Below are positions 5,508-5,769 of a stretch of 5,769 nucleotides of DNA, in pieces (the first letter of the stretch is position 1; the number at the start of each line of letters is the position of its first letter). The notes beneath the pieces were generated by a model. The model was not told where the DNA came from, did no database searches, and saw only the letters and a list, made by a program, of their open reading frames with translations. Both the position numbers and the translations under genes were made by a program. Origin of the DNA: Pseudomonadota bacterium (GTDB taxonomy: Bacteria; Pseudomonadota; Gammaproteobacteria; Burkholderiales; Gallionellaceae); assembly GCA_021781695.1 (NCBI GenBank), contig JAJXWG010000114.1:1-5769 (forward strand), given 5' to 3'.

Positions 5508-5769
5508 ATGATCACCATCGAACAAACCGAAAACCTCGTCAATGCTGCCGTGATCGGCGAATTCACGCTTTCCGACCTGAAAGAATTCGAGGATCAGTCG
5601 CTATACAAGCTCGATTTCCCCGGCAAGCTCAACCTGCTGTTTGACCTGCGCGCGATGATAGGCTACACCATCGATGTCGCCTGGGAGGAAATCAAGTTTT
5701 TCGGCCGCGAGCACAATCACGACTTCACAAAAATCGCCGTGGTCACAGACAGAAAGTGGCTCACCTGGC
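5508..5769 (+). CDS. SpoIIAA-like / STAS-fold protein (3' end outside the window)
   Basis: The 87 visible residues begin MITIEQTENLVNAAVIGEFTLSDLKEFED and continue with KLNLLFDLRAMIGYTIDVAWEEIKFFGREH and KIAVVTDRKWLTW. This pattern fits the SpoIIAA-like family (Pfam PF11964, STAS/CRAL-TRIO-like fold): a short beta strand, then a GEFTxxDxxEFE helix, an LLFDLR strand, an amphipathic helix and an IAVVTD strand. Members are about 120-125 residues, so roughly a third is missing. These small soluble proteins have no established enzymatic role; a lipid-binding or regulatory function has been suggested for the fold, so no function is assigned. No signal peptide or membrane segment is visible. The start is well supported by the strong Shine-Dalgarno. 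It follows the Rieske gene by 52 bases in the same direction; a shared transcript is possible but not shown. Confidence 0.85.
   Translation, partial: MITIEQTENLVNAAVIGEFTLSDLKEFEDQSLYKLDFPGKLNLLFDLRAMIGYTIDVAWEEIKFFGREHNHDFTKIAVVTDRKWLTW

Noticed and set aside
4940..5566. 208-codon open frame on the minus strand opposite the Rieske gene and the start of the SpoIIAA-like gene
   Set aside because: It is antisense to genes with clear catalytic motifs, crosses a gene boundary and matches no family I recognise.

Overview
The window looks like an ordinary chromosomal region of a Betaproteobacterium, plausibly a relative of the Nitrosomonadales or Gallionellaceae. That guess rests on the gene order xseB-ispA-dxs-folE2 beside a divergent Rieske oxygenase, the moderately GC-rich codon use and the protein sequences. 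The lineage is an inference from memory of such loci; no 16S or other marker is present. I see no transposase, integrase, CRISPR array, tRNA or rRNA.

Layout. Most of the window (about 4253 down to 1) is read leftward on the minus strand. First comes a tightly packed block of xseB (exonuclease VII small subunit), ispA (farnesyl diphosphate synthase) and dxs (1-deoxy-D-xylulose-5-phosphate synthase), joined by one-base TGATG stop/start overlaps. After a 54-base gap comes folE2 (metal-flexible GTP cyclohydrolase I). After another 70 bases comes a class I glutamine amidotransferase domain that runs off the left edge. Rightward from an 84-116 base divergent intergenic region are a single-component-type Rieske non-heme iron oxygenase alpha subunit (4337-5455) and a SpoIIAA/STAS-like protein cut by the right edge (from 5508).

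How the genes work together. Dxs makes the first MEP-pathway intermediate, which also feeds thiamine and pyridoxal phosphate. IspA condenses IPP and DMAPP to farnesyl diphosphate for ubiquinone, undecaprenyl phosphate and hopanoid-type products. XseB is a DNA-repair subunit that is often co-located with ispA. FolE2 opens the folate (and queuosine) pathway from GTP. The substrates of the amidotransferase and the Rieske oxygenase cannot be read from the sequence.

Points of interest. The Rieske oxygenase has a glutamate at the position that normally bridges the Rieske and mononuclear iron sites, and unusual residues after both cluster motifs. The dxs-folE2 gap holds a perfect TATAAT overlapped by an 8-bp dyad. 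The folE2-amidotransferase junction holds a triple heptamer and an inverted repeat over the stop codon. Two hairpins lie in the divergent promoter region. Several translation starts (xseB, ispA, Rieske) are open to correction. I found no clear evidence of a wholly new system.
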